64,000 nucleotides of DNA from Pohlia nutans (taxonomy: Eukaryota; Streptophyta; Bryopsida; Bryales; Mniaceae): assembly GCA_022496805.1 (NCBI GenBank), contig CM040085.1:29851811-29915810 (forward strand), written 5' to 3'. The notes under the pieces are model-generated. The model was not told the origin of the DNA. It saw only the letters and a list, made by a program, of their open reading frames with translations, and made no database searches. A program made the position numbers and the translations under genes. Positions 1 to 9,792 of the stretch are shown one piece after another (position 1 is the first letter of the stretch; every line of letters begins with the position of its first letter).

Positions 1-276
1 ACCTTGCCTGGGAGTTCCTTCCCATTTAAACACCCCAAGTTTCTCTGTTATGATAATGGTCTTGTACTCTGCAAGGTCATCAGAAGATATAATAATGGTT
101 GCAGTTTGAGATTTGTCGATCTCAAAGAAATGATACTCCTTGTAGGTAGCATTCTTATCCAAATGCAGTTCATAGAACTTCCCCTGTTTCAACTCACATA
201 AGAGTCTGTGCACTCCAGTGGTCCCTTCCTTCACGTTAATAACTACGCTGGTGCTATTGGTAACCTTCGTCTTCAT
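1..276 (-). CDS. Hypothetical protein, N-terminal part, runs off the left edge
   Basis: An open frame reads leftwards from an ATG at 276 to the window edge, about 92 codons with no stop. An in-frame TAA lies upstream at about 358-360, so the ATG at 274-276 is the natural start. The protein begins MKTKVTNSTSVVINVKEG and continues through ELHLDKNATYKEYHFFE and ISSDDLAEYKTIIITEK to a W-E-G motif. It is charged, soluble, and looks rich in beta strands, with no signal peptide or membrane segment. It resembles an uncharacterised small-protein family of non-seed plants, but I cannot name it with certainty. It lies about 115 bases downstream of the next gene on the same strand, so the two could be a tandem pair. 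The right end is supported by codon quality; the left end is missing. Confidence 0.5.
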   Translation of the reverse strand, partial: MKTKVTNSTSVVINVKEGTTGVHRLLCELKQGKFYELHLDKNATYKEYHFFEIDKSQTATIIISSDDLAEYKTIIITEKLGVFKWEGTPRQG

Positions 277-390
277 CGTCTTCGATATTCCAAGAGGAAC
301 GCCGAACGCGACTGATTCGGTTGAATCAACTGATTGCCGATGAGTGTTATGTAGATATTACCTTTCGGGCAAGATGCCAGCCTCGTCGGT

Positions 391-2196
391 TTAGATTAAC
401 TTTGGACCTGGACGGCACAATATCAACGGATGCGCGATGACAAATAATAACGAGAACAAAAATATGGCCAACCAAACGATCCACGAGCTCCGGTCAAAAG
501 ATTTGATCCCGGGTTGAGAACTGCTCTTTTTTTTATTCTCCGAGAAGTCGTAGAACCTAAATGCCTCGCCTTGCTCTTTCAGTGCTTCTATTCTTTTACT
601 CACTTCCTGAGTACAGAACCCCACATAATCCACACCCGCTTTAGTAGATCACTCGACTATCAAACCCTAAAGGTCCTCACCCCTCTCCAGATTTGGAGAA
701 TTGCAAAGTTGCATTATAAAATGCAACTAGGAGGGATATCTTGAACTTGATGTATGAATAAAAGTTGTACATTATGAATTTATGATTCTATTCCCAAGGT
801 TAGAGCTATGATTGCTATCACCAATAATATTATTGTATACAATTTGAAACTTCAAATTCAAAATTCTTTTGTAATTTGATTTCGAATAAGATATTGACAA
901 TTTGGGATGAAATTTGTTAAGATGGGTTGAAATGTAATAGTGATTTTTGGTGATTTTTTGATTGCTTAATTTAATGAGTTGATTATTTCAAACGCACTTT
1001 TGAATTAAGATCTTTTGCAGCACAAAATGAGGCATTAAAATTTCAAATATCATCTCCTTTCTAATCGGTTCACATTCATGAAGCTAACTTCTCATAAAAT
1101 CTGTACATAGTAAAAAAACTACACTACAAAAAGTGCATGACAGATGAGAAAACGGAGTTTGATTATGTACATCATGCAAAAAGAATGAATGGTTAAGTTG
1201 GGCGTTGAAGGGTTAATACAATGTATAGTACTAGTATTTGATTACTCAAGTGTGCCACAAGTTCCATGCATGCTTTTGATTACAACGCAGAGTTAAGAGA
1301 GAGAGCGAAGTACCTGGAGACAAATCCTGTCATCGCTAATGGTCCTCTCATAACTACTTATGGTCCGAAACTTTCGCCTAATGTGCGCAAGAGTACCCAC
1401 CGACGCAAACACAGATAACGCAATGGGAAGCCCAACGTTCAGGCAATGCAAGTAGTTCGACTGAGATGAGGCAGTTAAGAGCACGCCTTGAAAGACGCTG
1501 TAGTAACCAACCACATTATAGATTTCATTCCTGAAGTCCCCACACCGCTTTAGCCTTCTATCAACTTTACATGTAAAATTCTTCTCTTGTGCTTCCCACT
1601 CAGCCAGAGCCTTCCTGTACACGGGGTTCTCAATCCACAATAAGTTCCGGATTCGATTGTATGAATGGGGCAGTTTAGTCAGCTCTATCCGTTCAGTCTT
1701 CGGCACCAGTTCTCCTGTAAAACGGCCGGTTGTGATACTCAACGTTCTACCTTGCACCCGGTCTTTTTTTCTCTTTCGAATATACTTCCTTCAGTTCTTC
1801 TTTCGTCAGGTTTCGTGGTTCTTGTCCATTCTCCGGCGGTGGCTCTCCGTCATTCGCCACAGGTTGACCTCCGGTCTGTGGGGGTAGCTGGCCGGACTGC
1901 GAGAGAAGCTGGCCGGTCTGCGAGAGAAGATGGCTGGTCTGCGAGAGTGGCTGCCCGGACTGCGGGGGTGACTGTCGGTTTACCACTTCATTCGTCTGTT
2001 GTCCATCCACTGATTGCAGTCTATTCTCCGCAGGTTGACTTCCGTTCTGCGGGGATAACTGCCCTCCACTCTTCTTCTGCTTCGCCTGCTCAATCAGTCT
2101 AGGTAGCAGTGCGAAGGTTTCTAGCTCTCGCTTGTCAACTTCTGCAATATTTTCATCGATATCAATTGCGTGTGAGATGGGCTTCGGATCTGCCAT
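391..2196 (-). CDS. Hypothetical membrane protein, two exons, apparent one-base frameshift
   Basis: The gene starts at ATG 2196 (MADPKPISHAIDIDENIAEVD). Exon 1 is 2196-1314 and ends CAG|GTACTT. Exon 2 is 606-391, after TACTCAG, and ends in TAA at 391-393. Both junctions are in phase 0. Exon 1 is open in one frame to about 1750 and in a second frame from about 1790. The switch falls at a run of seven A on the coding strand (1764-1770); one base fewer would give a continuous protein of about 365 residues. The N-terminal third is hydrophilic with a Q/S/P-rich tandem repeat. The middle has the motif KLPHSYNRIRNLLWIENP and one hydrophobic stretch (CLNVGLPIALSVFASVGTL). The C-terminus has a strong membrane helix (SSWIVWLAIFLFSLLFVIAH). 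The family is not recognised. Either the reference carries a homopolymer error, or the allele is broken. Confidence 0.55.
665..1212. mobile_element. TTAA-type MITE inside the intron of the 391-2196 gene
   Basis: The AT-rich intron (607-1313) holds a copy of a dispersed repeat also found at 18997-19568 and, more distantly, at 61498-62077. Shared phrases include ATCTTGAACTTGATGTAT and TATGATTGCTATCACCAAT, and a shared tail AAAGTGCATGACAGATGAG. It begins CCCTAAAGG and ends GAAGGG followed by TTAA at 1213-1216. The left flank is TCAA, a decayed TTAA. Confidence 0.5.
1876..1975 (-). repeat. 21-bp coding minisatellite
   Basis: Four to five tandem copies of a 21-bp unit (plus-strand core GGACTGCGAGAGAAGCTGGC) encode repeats like SQTGQLL and SQSGQLP in the hypothetical membrane protein. 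The unit keeps the frame. Confidence 0.7.
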
Positions 2197-2350
2197 GAAG
2201 AAATCTTCAAGTACGTGTGATTCTACTGGACATAAAGCTCAAATAACGCGCCCAGCACAACTAGTTGATGATTACTGCTCCCCTTTGCAATTATCTACAT
2301 CAAAGCCCAATGGCCAGCACCAAATCAACAATCGCAAAGACTCACGCTGA

Positions 2351-2836
2351 AGTTACAGTGATAAGAAGTATGGAGAAATGAGTTCATAACTGCTCAACAC
2401 CGAAAGCCTAGACCACATCCAAGCTTCTCCAGCAAGACTTAACAGGTAATAAAACTCGTACCGATGGTCCTGGCACTTGAGTAGCATGTAATGCAACCGA
2501 TGCGCCCCTGCAAGACGCCCTTCAACCCAGGCTAGCGTGTGGCTTCATTCAAATCTTGCAACCCCAATAACTAATTCTTACAATCAACAAGCTAGACCCA
2601 CAGAAATGGGCAACGCAACAAGCACGGCGATCAACGCAAGGAGCCCACTCGCAGTGACAAAAATGAGCGAGAAGATCAAGTATACAAGTTGCACCACTCA
2701 GTGACAAAGAGCATTTGTGTCTGAAAACCTCGTCGAGAAGAAGGTATTTGTTAGCACTCAATATTGGCATACAGACAATGTTTTTATATTATATTTTGTC
2801 TGTATCGTTGAGAAATATGGTAAGGTATATTTTGAT
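2351..2836. other. Intergenic, 5' side of the membrane-protein gene
   Basis: No supported gene or repeat was seen. It should hold the promoter of the minus-strand gene that starts at 2196, but I see no convincing TATA box. It ends at the Harbinger target duplication. Confidence 0.4.
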
Positions 2837-3414
2837 TAAGGGCTTGTTTACACCAAGGAAGTTTGGGTTGGAGCCCAAAGAGGTGGAGGGCTTTGATTGG
2901 AAGGTAGGCATGGTACCTCGCTTTTGGGTTTACACCAAATCAAAGTTGGGTTGTAGCTCAAATTTTTTTCAGTGGATGAAAATCCTTGCTGGAATCCTAG
3001 TTGGCCGAAATGAATAGTGATTTCCTGGACCTACGGGTAGTTTTTGTTGGGAAGGTCTCGGAGGTACCCAACCCCGAATTCCAGGAGGAAATTCAGGGAA
3101 TTTTTTTTCGGTCATTCATATATATTTGTTTATTGATTGTTTCTAGGATGTTTTTGGCCTGATTTTTTTTTGAGGATTTTTTTTGTTTGCACTATTACCG
3201 TTAGGTGGAAGTTACCGTTTACTACCATAGGTAGAAATTACCGTAGGAAGTGCAACGTCTCATTCTTTTGGAGCTTAAAATACAATTTTTTTTTTGGAGT
3301 TTGTAATTGTTGATTGAAAAGGAGAAGGCATTTGCTCACTTCTTCACCTCTTTAGATTGCTTGTGTATTGTGGTTGTTGTGTTTTTCTCATTTTTTTTTC
3401 TAATTAGTTGTGCA

Positions 3415-4923
3415 ATGGAAGGGGGGTATGCTCAAGTTGTTGAGTCAAGTGAGCCTCAAATTTATAGTCAGAATTCAGCTTGGATGATGAGCTCCTCTTC
3501 TATTCCTCAATTTCAGACCCACGGTCCATCATTGAAAGTTCCAAGTGCATTTCAAAATGTGGGCAATAGTTTCTCTCAATCTCCGTATGTTAGATTGCCG
3601 TATAGTGACAATGAGGTGCAAGAAGTTGGATATCAACCTCCATCTCAAATTTCTTCACACAATCAACAATTTTTACAGTCTTCCAATTTTTTGCAGCCAC
3701 CATTTTTCTCACAGCCCAAGGTTTTTAGGGATGTTGGCAAGAGTGTATTGCTAGAAGTGAAGAAGGAAGGAGAATCGAAGGTTGTTCCTAAGAAGCGAGG
3801 TAGAGGTCCAACAAAGTCCAAAGGAGGGGAGAAGGAAGCAAAGAAGAGCAAGAAATTTGAAGAGAAGGCATGTTTTGAAGAAGGTGAGAAGGATGACAAT
3901 GATGAGAGCTTACACTGGAAAGATGAAGAAGTAGAGACATTGATTGCTGTGCGTGGAGAATTGGCCCAAGAATTTTCGAAAGCAGCCAAAAAACAAGGTA
4001 TGTGCTCAATTTATAGATTACAGCTTCAATATTTAGAAATATTGATGATTTTTTTACTTAGTGCAAAATGTTTGTCCAAAACCGAGGTGCCTTTTGGTGC
4101 CTTTGCCTTCGCCTGACGGGCTGAAAAGGGCCAATTGGGCCCCGTATAAGGCCCCCCCTTTCTCCCCCATTAAATCTTTAGACTAGTCGCGGCTTGGGCA
4201 AAAGCAAGCCACCGTCCGGGTTTGATCCGGGGACCTCTTGCCTCCAAGTGGGCACCCAAGGTTCATCCACCTAACTCAATACTCTTCTCACATCCCAATG
4301 TACAATCAATGCATAATTCCATTCTTATTTGATTTTTCAGTGAGGTTGTATGTGCTGGAATGTAAATTTCATTGCCACTTAGAGGCCTTTAGAGTGTTCT
4401 TTTCTTGTTTTTTCATCTTTCAAATGTTTATGAAGTATGTGTGTTATTCAATAAGCATTCTAAACATGTGGTGAATGTAAATTTTGAAGGTCAAAATGCA
4501 TGGTTGAAGGTTGAAGCTCGTATGGCAGCATCAATTCGAGGATGTTCTCGAACCGCTATAGCTTGCAAGAAGAAATACGGAGGTATTCTCACCCAATACA
4601 GGAATGATAAGCGGCATGATGAGGTTTCAGGCAATGACCGCCATGAGCATTCTAAATGGTTTGAACAAATGGATTTTTGGAATGGAACAAGAGCAAGCGT
4701 AAGTAACCAAATTCCAGCAAGTGCTCAAGAGAGTATTCAAGAGTCACCTACACCTGAGAAATCTGTTCAAATAGGTGAAAAAAAAACCAAGGCAGATAGA
4801 CTAGAAGGATTTCTAGAATCCGTAGTGAAAAATAGCACAGACATGATTGAGAGCTTCAAATCTACTTCTACATTGCTTAGTATGATGGAAGCTCACATGG
4901 CAGCTTTAGTAAATAAATTCTAA
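3415..4923 (+). CDS. Myb/SANT-like DNA-binding protein of the Harbinger element, two exons
   Basis: This is the second protein of autonomous PIF/Harbinger elements. In characterised elements it binds DNA and helps bring the transposase into the nucleus and onto the ends. Exon 1 is 3415-3997 (ATG in GCAATGGAAGG; donor CAAG|GTATGT). Exon 2 is 4490-4923 (acceptor GAAG|GTCAAAA). The junction is phase 1 and restores a continuous 338-residue protein. Residues 1-130 are Q/S/P-rich. A basic stretch (KKRGRGPTKSKGGEKEAKK) looks like a nuclear localisation signal. The trihelix/SANT-like region spans about 164-240, with WKDEEVETLIAVRGE, then SIRGCSRTAIACKKKYGGIL, split by the intron at the usual spacing. 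The C-terminus is probably helical (LEGFLESVVKNSTDMIESF). The gene appears intact, unlike its transposase partner. The 492-bp intron contains a SINE-like insertion. Confidence 0.8.
4085..4290 (-). mobile_element. tRNA-derived SINE-like insertion in the intron of the Myb-like gene
   Basis: Read on the minus strand from about 4290, the sequence has a decayed A box (TGAGTTAGGTGG) and, about 50 bases on, AAGAGGTCCCCGGATCAAAC, which contains a perfect RNA polymerase III B box GATCAAACC. The stretch between looks like the anticodon arm of a tRNA (CACTTGGAGGCAAGAGGTCC). A GC-rich body then runs to about 4090. It is far more GC-rich than its surroundings. The exact ends and target duplication are not clear. 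Confidence 0.5.
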
Positions 4924-4928
4924 GACTA

Positions 4929-5413
4929 TTACATACTCATATCACTATCCGTATCATCAAAAACAATTGTAGAATTTTTTTGCAAGTGATATTTCCATAG
5001 GGCTTTGGCTATGGACACATGTGAATCAGTTGCTTCTTGAAGTAAAATGGATTCTTCTTCATCTTCTTTGATCAAAAAAAGGTTTTCAGCCTCTCCATAA
5101 TCCTCTTCCGCAATTGTAATTGGTTCTTTTCTTCCAATTCCTATCCTTCTTCTCACTTCAGCAATTGCAGTCCTCTCTCCCCTCAATTCTTGTCCAGCTG
5201 CTATTTGTCCTTCAATTTCTCTTCTTTCCAAATCTTCTTCAGCAACTTTGATCCATTCCCGATCAAACACATCTGCCGAGATAATGCAAATATTGTGTAA
5301 AATAATACAACTAGCAACCACGTCCGGCACATATTTCAATGGACATTCCATACGCTTCATAATGATCCTCCACCTACACTTCAAAATTCCAAAAGCTCGC
5401 TCCACGCACATAC
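4929..5413 (-). pseudogene. HARBI1-type transposase, C-terminal fragment
   Basis: This is the 3' part of the Harbinger transposase, separated from the rest by Copia copy 1. It begins at the duplicated CATAC (5409-5413) and encodes CVERAFGILKCRWRIIMKRM, then ASCIILHNIC. This carries the last catalytic acidic residue (E of VERAFG) of the DDE triad and the typical LHN motif of HARBI1-like nucleases. An acidic tail ends at 4929. Its stop is about 5 bp from the stop of the convergent Myb-like gene. It cannot be translated as part of the enzyme unless the Copia element is lost. Confidence 0.85.
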
Positions 5414-5671
5414 TATTGAAGGTAGAGAAGATTGCACAAGGCACACACACAAACACAAGGAATGCGTAGAAAGAGATAATCTTTACTCAAAGGCCTTCCA
5501 CCTTAAGTAGTGTACACTAGGAGGTCACCATGGACAAACCATATGGGATAACTCATCACAAGGACACTCTAGAGATCAGCCCATGCCTAACCCCTCCTCC
5601 CACACACCATTATTTAGCACCCAAACCTCTTTGGCTCCTAGCAATACTACGTTGCATCAATTACCTCAATA
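5414..5671 (-). repeat. Copia copy 1, 3' LTR
   Basis: 258-bp long terminal repeat, matching 10612-10869. The polyprotein stop codon (5647) lies inside it. Confidence 0.9.
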
Positions 5672-8600
5672 CTCCCACTTTGCGTAGAGCCAAAGCCTCT
5701 AAGTCCAAATGCTATTACTAATCGTTGGTGTCGGTCTCTACAAAGACCCTTTGTGAGCACATCCGCCACCATGTGCTCCGTTGGGCAATACTCCAAATGT
5801 ATAACTCCCAATTCCAACTTCTCCCGAATGAAGTGGTATTGCACATCAATGTGCTTCGTGCGTGAATGATGTGTAGGGTTCTTTGCAAGTGAAATGCACC
5901 CTTGGTTGTCACACATAATCGTTGTAGCCTCACCTTGTGTGCAACCCACATCCACCATTAGTTGCCTCAACCAAATGGCCTCCTTCGTGGCATGGCTCGT
6001 AGCCATGTACTCGGCCTCCACCGTTGATGTCGCCGTGGTTTGTTGCCGCTTGCTATTCCACGACACCGCTCCCGATCCGACCTTGAACATGTAGCCCGTT
6101 GTCGATCTTCGATCGCTCGTGTCTCCCGCGTAGTCCGCATCACAATAGCCGCTCAACACAATGTCTTTGCCTCCAAGACACAACTTCACATCGCTTGTGC
6201 CCCTCAAATAACGCATGATCCTTTTGACCGTCATCCAATGCATCGAGCCCGGTCTCGCCATGTGTTGACTTACCACGCTAATTGGATACGCAAGGTCGGG
6301 CCGTGTCGCAATCATCGCATACATCAATGACCCCACCGCTTGCTTGTATGGCACCTCCGCCATCGATTTAGCCTCCATCGCATACTCCTCCTCCGAAAGC
6401 TTGACGAGCTTGGAGTTTGCATCCAATGGTGTTGCCACGGGCTTACAATCCTCCATCCCGAATCTCTTGAGCACGTCCATCACATACTTGCCTTGACTCA
6501 TGGTGATAGTGCGTGTAGCCCTGTCTCGCACAAACTCAACACCAAGACAAAAGTGCAATTCTCCAAGATCACTCATCTCGTACTCTCTCTCAAGCATGCC
6601 TTTTAATGCATTCATTAAACTCATGAGGCTTGCAAGAATGATCAAATCATCAACATATATGATCACAATCACCACATGTTGCCCCTCTTGCATGAAGTAG
6701 AGACTATGATCCGCAATGCTCCTAGTAAACCCGTGTGCAACCAAGAACGTGTCAATCTTTTGGTACCACGCTCTTGGAGATTGTTTCAACCCATACAATG
6801 ATTTTTGCAACTTACAAACAAGGTGCTCATTACCTTGTTGCACAAACCCCTCAGGTTGCACCATGTAGATATCCTCCTCCAAATCGCCATTCAAAAATGC
6901 GGTCTTCACATCCATTTGATGCATCTCCAAGTCCAAGGCCGCTCCAATGGCAAGAATGCATCGAATGGTGGTGAACTTGGCCACGGGAGCAAATGTCTCG
7001 TGAAAGTCCACCCCATGCACTTGCGCGAACCCCTTGGCTACTAATCTTGCCTTGTGACGCACAACAATACCCGAAACATCCCTCTTTGTCCGAAACACCC
7101 ATTTGCAACCAATGGGGTTGCGATCCTTTGGAATGGGAGTTAATTGCCACGTACCGTTAGCAATTAGAGAGTCGTACTCCTCTTGCATGGCGCGCTCCCA
7201 CTTGACCGCATCCTCACCTTGCATGGCTTCTCGAATGGTCAATGGACCATCCGATAATGCCACATTCGCATGCTCGTCCTCCACTTGAGGGAAGATGTGG
7301 TTCTTCCACCATTCTCCAGGTGGCTTGCGCGATCTCTCGGGGTACCGCCGCTCGCTTGAAGAAACTTGCTCCTCTTGCGTGCCCTTTGCGCCATTCTTGG
7401 CCTTTGAGCTCGATGGCGCTTCAACAACCTCCGTGTCGCCAGCTTCGTCATCACCGTCATCATCACCTACATCAACAACACTAGGAGACTTGGAGGGTGT
7501 GTCCACCAAAACGTCTCCACTACTCCCACTTGGACCAACCTCCAAAGGAGCCTCCATCGTAGACTCCTCACAAAATGTCACATCACGTGACCGAATGATC
7601 TTCCTCGTGTCCACCGACATGAGTCTATACGCCTTGGTACCTTCACAATACCCAAGAAACACACATTTCAAGGCCTTAGCCTCGAGTTTCGTCCTCCGTT
7701 CGTCAGGAACCTTCGCATATGCAATGCATCCGAAGATGCGCATGTGTGCAACACATGGTTGCCTCCCACTCCACGCTTGCTCCGGCGTCATGCCTTCAAC
7801 CGCGCTTGTTGGACACCGATTGCGTGTGTATACCGCATTCACCACCGCTTCCGCCCAAAGGTCCAACTTCAAGTTTTGAGCGTGCAACATGCTCCTCGCC
7901 ATCTCTACAATGGTGCGATTTGCGCGCTCCGCAACTCCATTTTGTTGAGGCGTGTACGGGGCCGAAGTTTGGCGTGCGATGCCTTCATTCTTCAAAAGCT
8001 CGTCAAATTTCTTGGACATGTACTCGCCGCCATTGTCCGACCGAAACACCTTGATCTTCAACTCGGATTGGTTCTCCACCAATGTCTTGAACTCCTTGAA
8101 CTTCTCAAAGCACTCACTCTTGGCTTTGATAGGGTAGAGCCATATCTTCCTTGAAAAATCATCGATGAAGGTCACAAAGTACTTGCAACCTCCCATCGAT
8201 GTGGTCTTCATGGGGCCACACACATCCGAATGCACGATCTCCAAAACTTTTGTGGCCCGTGTCGCCCCTTCACCCGCAAATGGCAACCGTTGTTGCTTGC
8301 CTTCAATGCAACCTTCACACGTGAATGTAGAAGCATCCACTTTCAATTGATGAAGGTCCATACCGCTTACCATGCCGCGTAGTGTCTTCACACTCTTGAT
8401 GTTCAAATGGCCAAGTCGACGATGCCACAACGCCAACTTGTCGTCCTTCAAGTTTGAATGCGCCAACGCCGCCGATTCCTTCGAATGCACCTTGGAGAAC
8501 TTGATGTGGTACAAGCCCTCGTGTTCTTCAATGATGGCCACCTCATCTCGACTCGGTGACAACACATAACACCCCTTATCACTAAACTCAACCCTCAAGT

Positions 8601-9792
8601 GCTTTGCCACTAATTGCCTCACCGATAGTAAATTTGTCGTTAATTTGGGAACGTGGAGGACATCTTGGATAGTGATTGTCTTCACACGACCCCTCACCTC
8701 GGTATCTACAACAATTTGGCCCTTGCCAACGGCCTCAAGCACCGTATCATCTCCCAAAATCACTCTCCTTGGATTAATGAGAGCATACGAATGAAAACAA
8801 GTTTTATGTGGTGACATATGGCTTGTAGCCCCCGAATCAACAATCCAATCACTCGTACTACCATTGCACGATACATTGCTTGCCATGTTTGCATACTCAT
8901 CACCAACCTCAATCCAATCACTCATGCTTGCATCACCCTCGATACCATCACTCATGCTTGCATCACCCTCGATGCCATCGCTCATGCTTGCCTCATATCT
9001 AGCCGTAAATGCGTACTCATCATCGTCACGAGTTTTAGTGTTGTTTGCACTCTCCCCTTTCTCATCCCTCTTGCGTTTGAAGCAAAATTTGGCAATGTGG
9101 CCCTTCTTACCACAATAGAAGCACACCTTGTCGCTTGAGCTCCCACCGCCTCCATTCTTGAATTGCTTCGCCACGAGTGCCGCTCCATCTTCTCGAGACT
9201 CGTTCTCCTTTCGCCGCGAAAGCTCGTGCAACAACCGTGAGGTCACATAGTCCAATGTGAGCTCCGTAATGGGTCTTGACTCCATCGCCACGATGAGGTA
9301 CTCGTATGATGATGGAAGGCTCTCCAAAAGTGTCATCACGATGTCACCATCCGTAACCGACACGTCGCAACCGTTGAGTTGATCCGCGAGAGCTTTGACC
9401 TTGTTGATGTGCGCCAACATGTCATCTTCTTCGCCCATCTTGATGGTGAAGAACTTGCGCCTCAAAAACAAAATGTTGGCCAATGTTTTCGCTTCGTGAA
9501 TGTTGCAAAGCTTGGACCATGCTTCCGCGGGTGTCTTGCACGAACGAATGTGCGCAAGTTGCGAATCCGCGAGGTTGAGTGCCAAAATGGCAAATGCCTT
9601 CTTCTCCCTCCTTGTGTACGCTTGCATGATCCTAGGATCCGTAGAAGAGAAAGGAGGTTCCTCACTACCCTCGACAATCTCCCACAACTCCTTCTCGGCC
9701 ATCACCATCTCCATTTTGAATTTCCACAAGTGGAAATTCACCCCATCGAACTTGTCCACGACCTTGGGACCCTCACCCTCAAAAGATGCCAT
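5647..9792 (-). CDS. Copia gag-pol polyprotein, copy 1
   Basis: One open frame of about 1,381 codons starts at ATG 9792 (MASFEGEGPKVVDKFDG). In order it carries: a gag domain of the UBN2/Retrotran_gag_2 kind (about 15-200); a CCHC zinc knuckle CFYCGKKGHIAKFC (about 225-238); three tandem 10-residue repeats (DASMSDGIEG type, about 270-300); an aspartic protease with DSGATSH (about 320); the pre-integrase motif LWHRRLGHLN; an integrase with HSDVCGPM, IDDFSRK and DNGGEYMSKKF; a reverse transcriptase with GCKWVFRTKRD, KTAFLNGDLEEDIYM and the YVDD active site (IIYVDDLIIL); and RNase H with GYCDADYAGD and VEAEYMA. The protease-integrase-RT-RNase H order is diagnostic of Ty1/copia. No frameshift or stop is present, so it looks capable of activity. 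Confidence 0.93.
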   Translation of the reverse strand: MASFEGEGPKVVDKFDGVNFHLWKFKMEMVMAEKELWEIVEGSEEPPFSSTDPRIMQAYTRREKKAFAILALNLADSQLAHIRSCKTPAEAWSKLCNIHEAKTLANILFLRRKFFTIKMGEEDDMLAHINKVKALADQLNGCDVSVTDGDIVMTLLESLPSSYEYLIVAMESRPITELTLDYVTSRLLHELSRRKENESREDGAALVAKQFKNGGGGSSSDKVCFYCGKKGHIAKFCFKRKRDEKGESANNTKTRDDDEYAFTARYEASMSDGIEGDASMSDGIEGDASMSDWIEVGDEYANMASNVSCNGSTSDWIVDSGATSHMSPHKTCFHSYALINPRRVILGDDTVLEAVGKGQIVVDTEVRGRVKTITIQDVLHVPKLTTNLLSVRQLVAKHLRVEFSDKGCYVLSPSRDEVAIIEEHEGLYHIKFSKVHSKESAALAHSNLKDDKLALWHRRLGHLNIKSVKTLRGMVSGMDLHQLKVDASTFTCEGCIEGKQQRLPFAGEGATRATKVLEIVHSDVCGPMKTTSMGGCKYFVTFIDDFSRKIWLYPIKAKSECFEKFKEFKTLVENQSELKIKVFRSDNGGEYMSKKFDELLKNEGIARQTSAPYTPQQNGVAERANRTIVEMARSMLHAQNLKLDLWAEAVVNAVYTRNRCPTSAVEGMTPEQAWSGRQPCVAHMRIFGCIAYAKVPDERRTKLEAKALKCVFLGYCEGTKAYRLMSVDTRKIIRSRDVTFCEESTMEAPLEVGPSGSSGDVLVDTPSKSPSVVDVGDDDGDDEAGDTEVVEAPSSSKAKNGAKGTQEEQVSSSERRYPERSRKPPGEWWKNHIFPQVEDEHANVALSDGPLTIREAMQGEDAVKWERAMQEEYDSLIANGTWQLTPIPKDRNPIGCKWVFRTKRDVSGIVVRHKARLVAKGFAQVHGVDFHETFAPVAKFTTIRCILAIGAALDLEMHQMDVKTAFLNGDLEEDIYMVQPEGFVQQGNEHLVCKLQKSLYGLKQSPRAWYQKIDTFLVAHGFTRSIADHSLYFMQEGQHVVIVIIYVDDLIILASLMSLMNALKGMLEREYEMSDLGELHFCLGVEFVRDRATRTITMSQGKYVMDVLKRFGMEDCKPVATPLDANSKLVKLSEEEYAMEAKSMAEVPYKQAVGSLMYAMIATRPDLAYPISVVSQHMARPGSMHWMTVKRIMRYLRGTSDVKLCLGGKDIVLSGYCDADYAGDTSDRRSTTGYMFKVGSGAVSWNSKRQQTTATSTVEAEYMATSHATKEAIWLRQLMVDVGCTQGEATTIMCDNQGCISLAKNPTHHSRTKHIDVQYHFIREKLELGVIHLEYCPTEHMVADVLTKGLCRDRHQRLVIAFGLRGFGSTQSGSIEVIDAT
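8905..9000 (-). repeat. 30-bp coding minisatellite in Copia gag
   Basis: Three tandem copies of a 30-bp unit encode the DASMSDGIEG repeats between the zinc knuckle and the protease. The same three copies are in Copia copy 2 (about 13612-13707). Confidence 0.75.

Noticed and set aside
514..744. Short plus-strand frames over the membrane-protein gene
   Set aside because: Antisense shadows of exons with better coding signal on the minus strand.
4090..4290. A functional tRNA gene
   Set aside because: The B box is good but the acceptor stem and A box are decayed; a SINE head or relic is the better reading.
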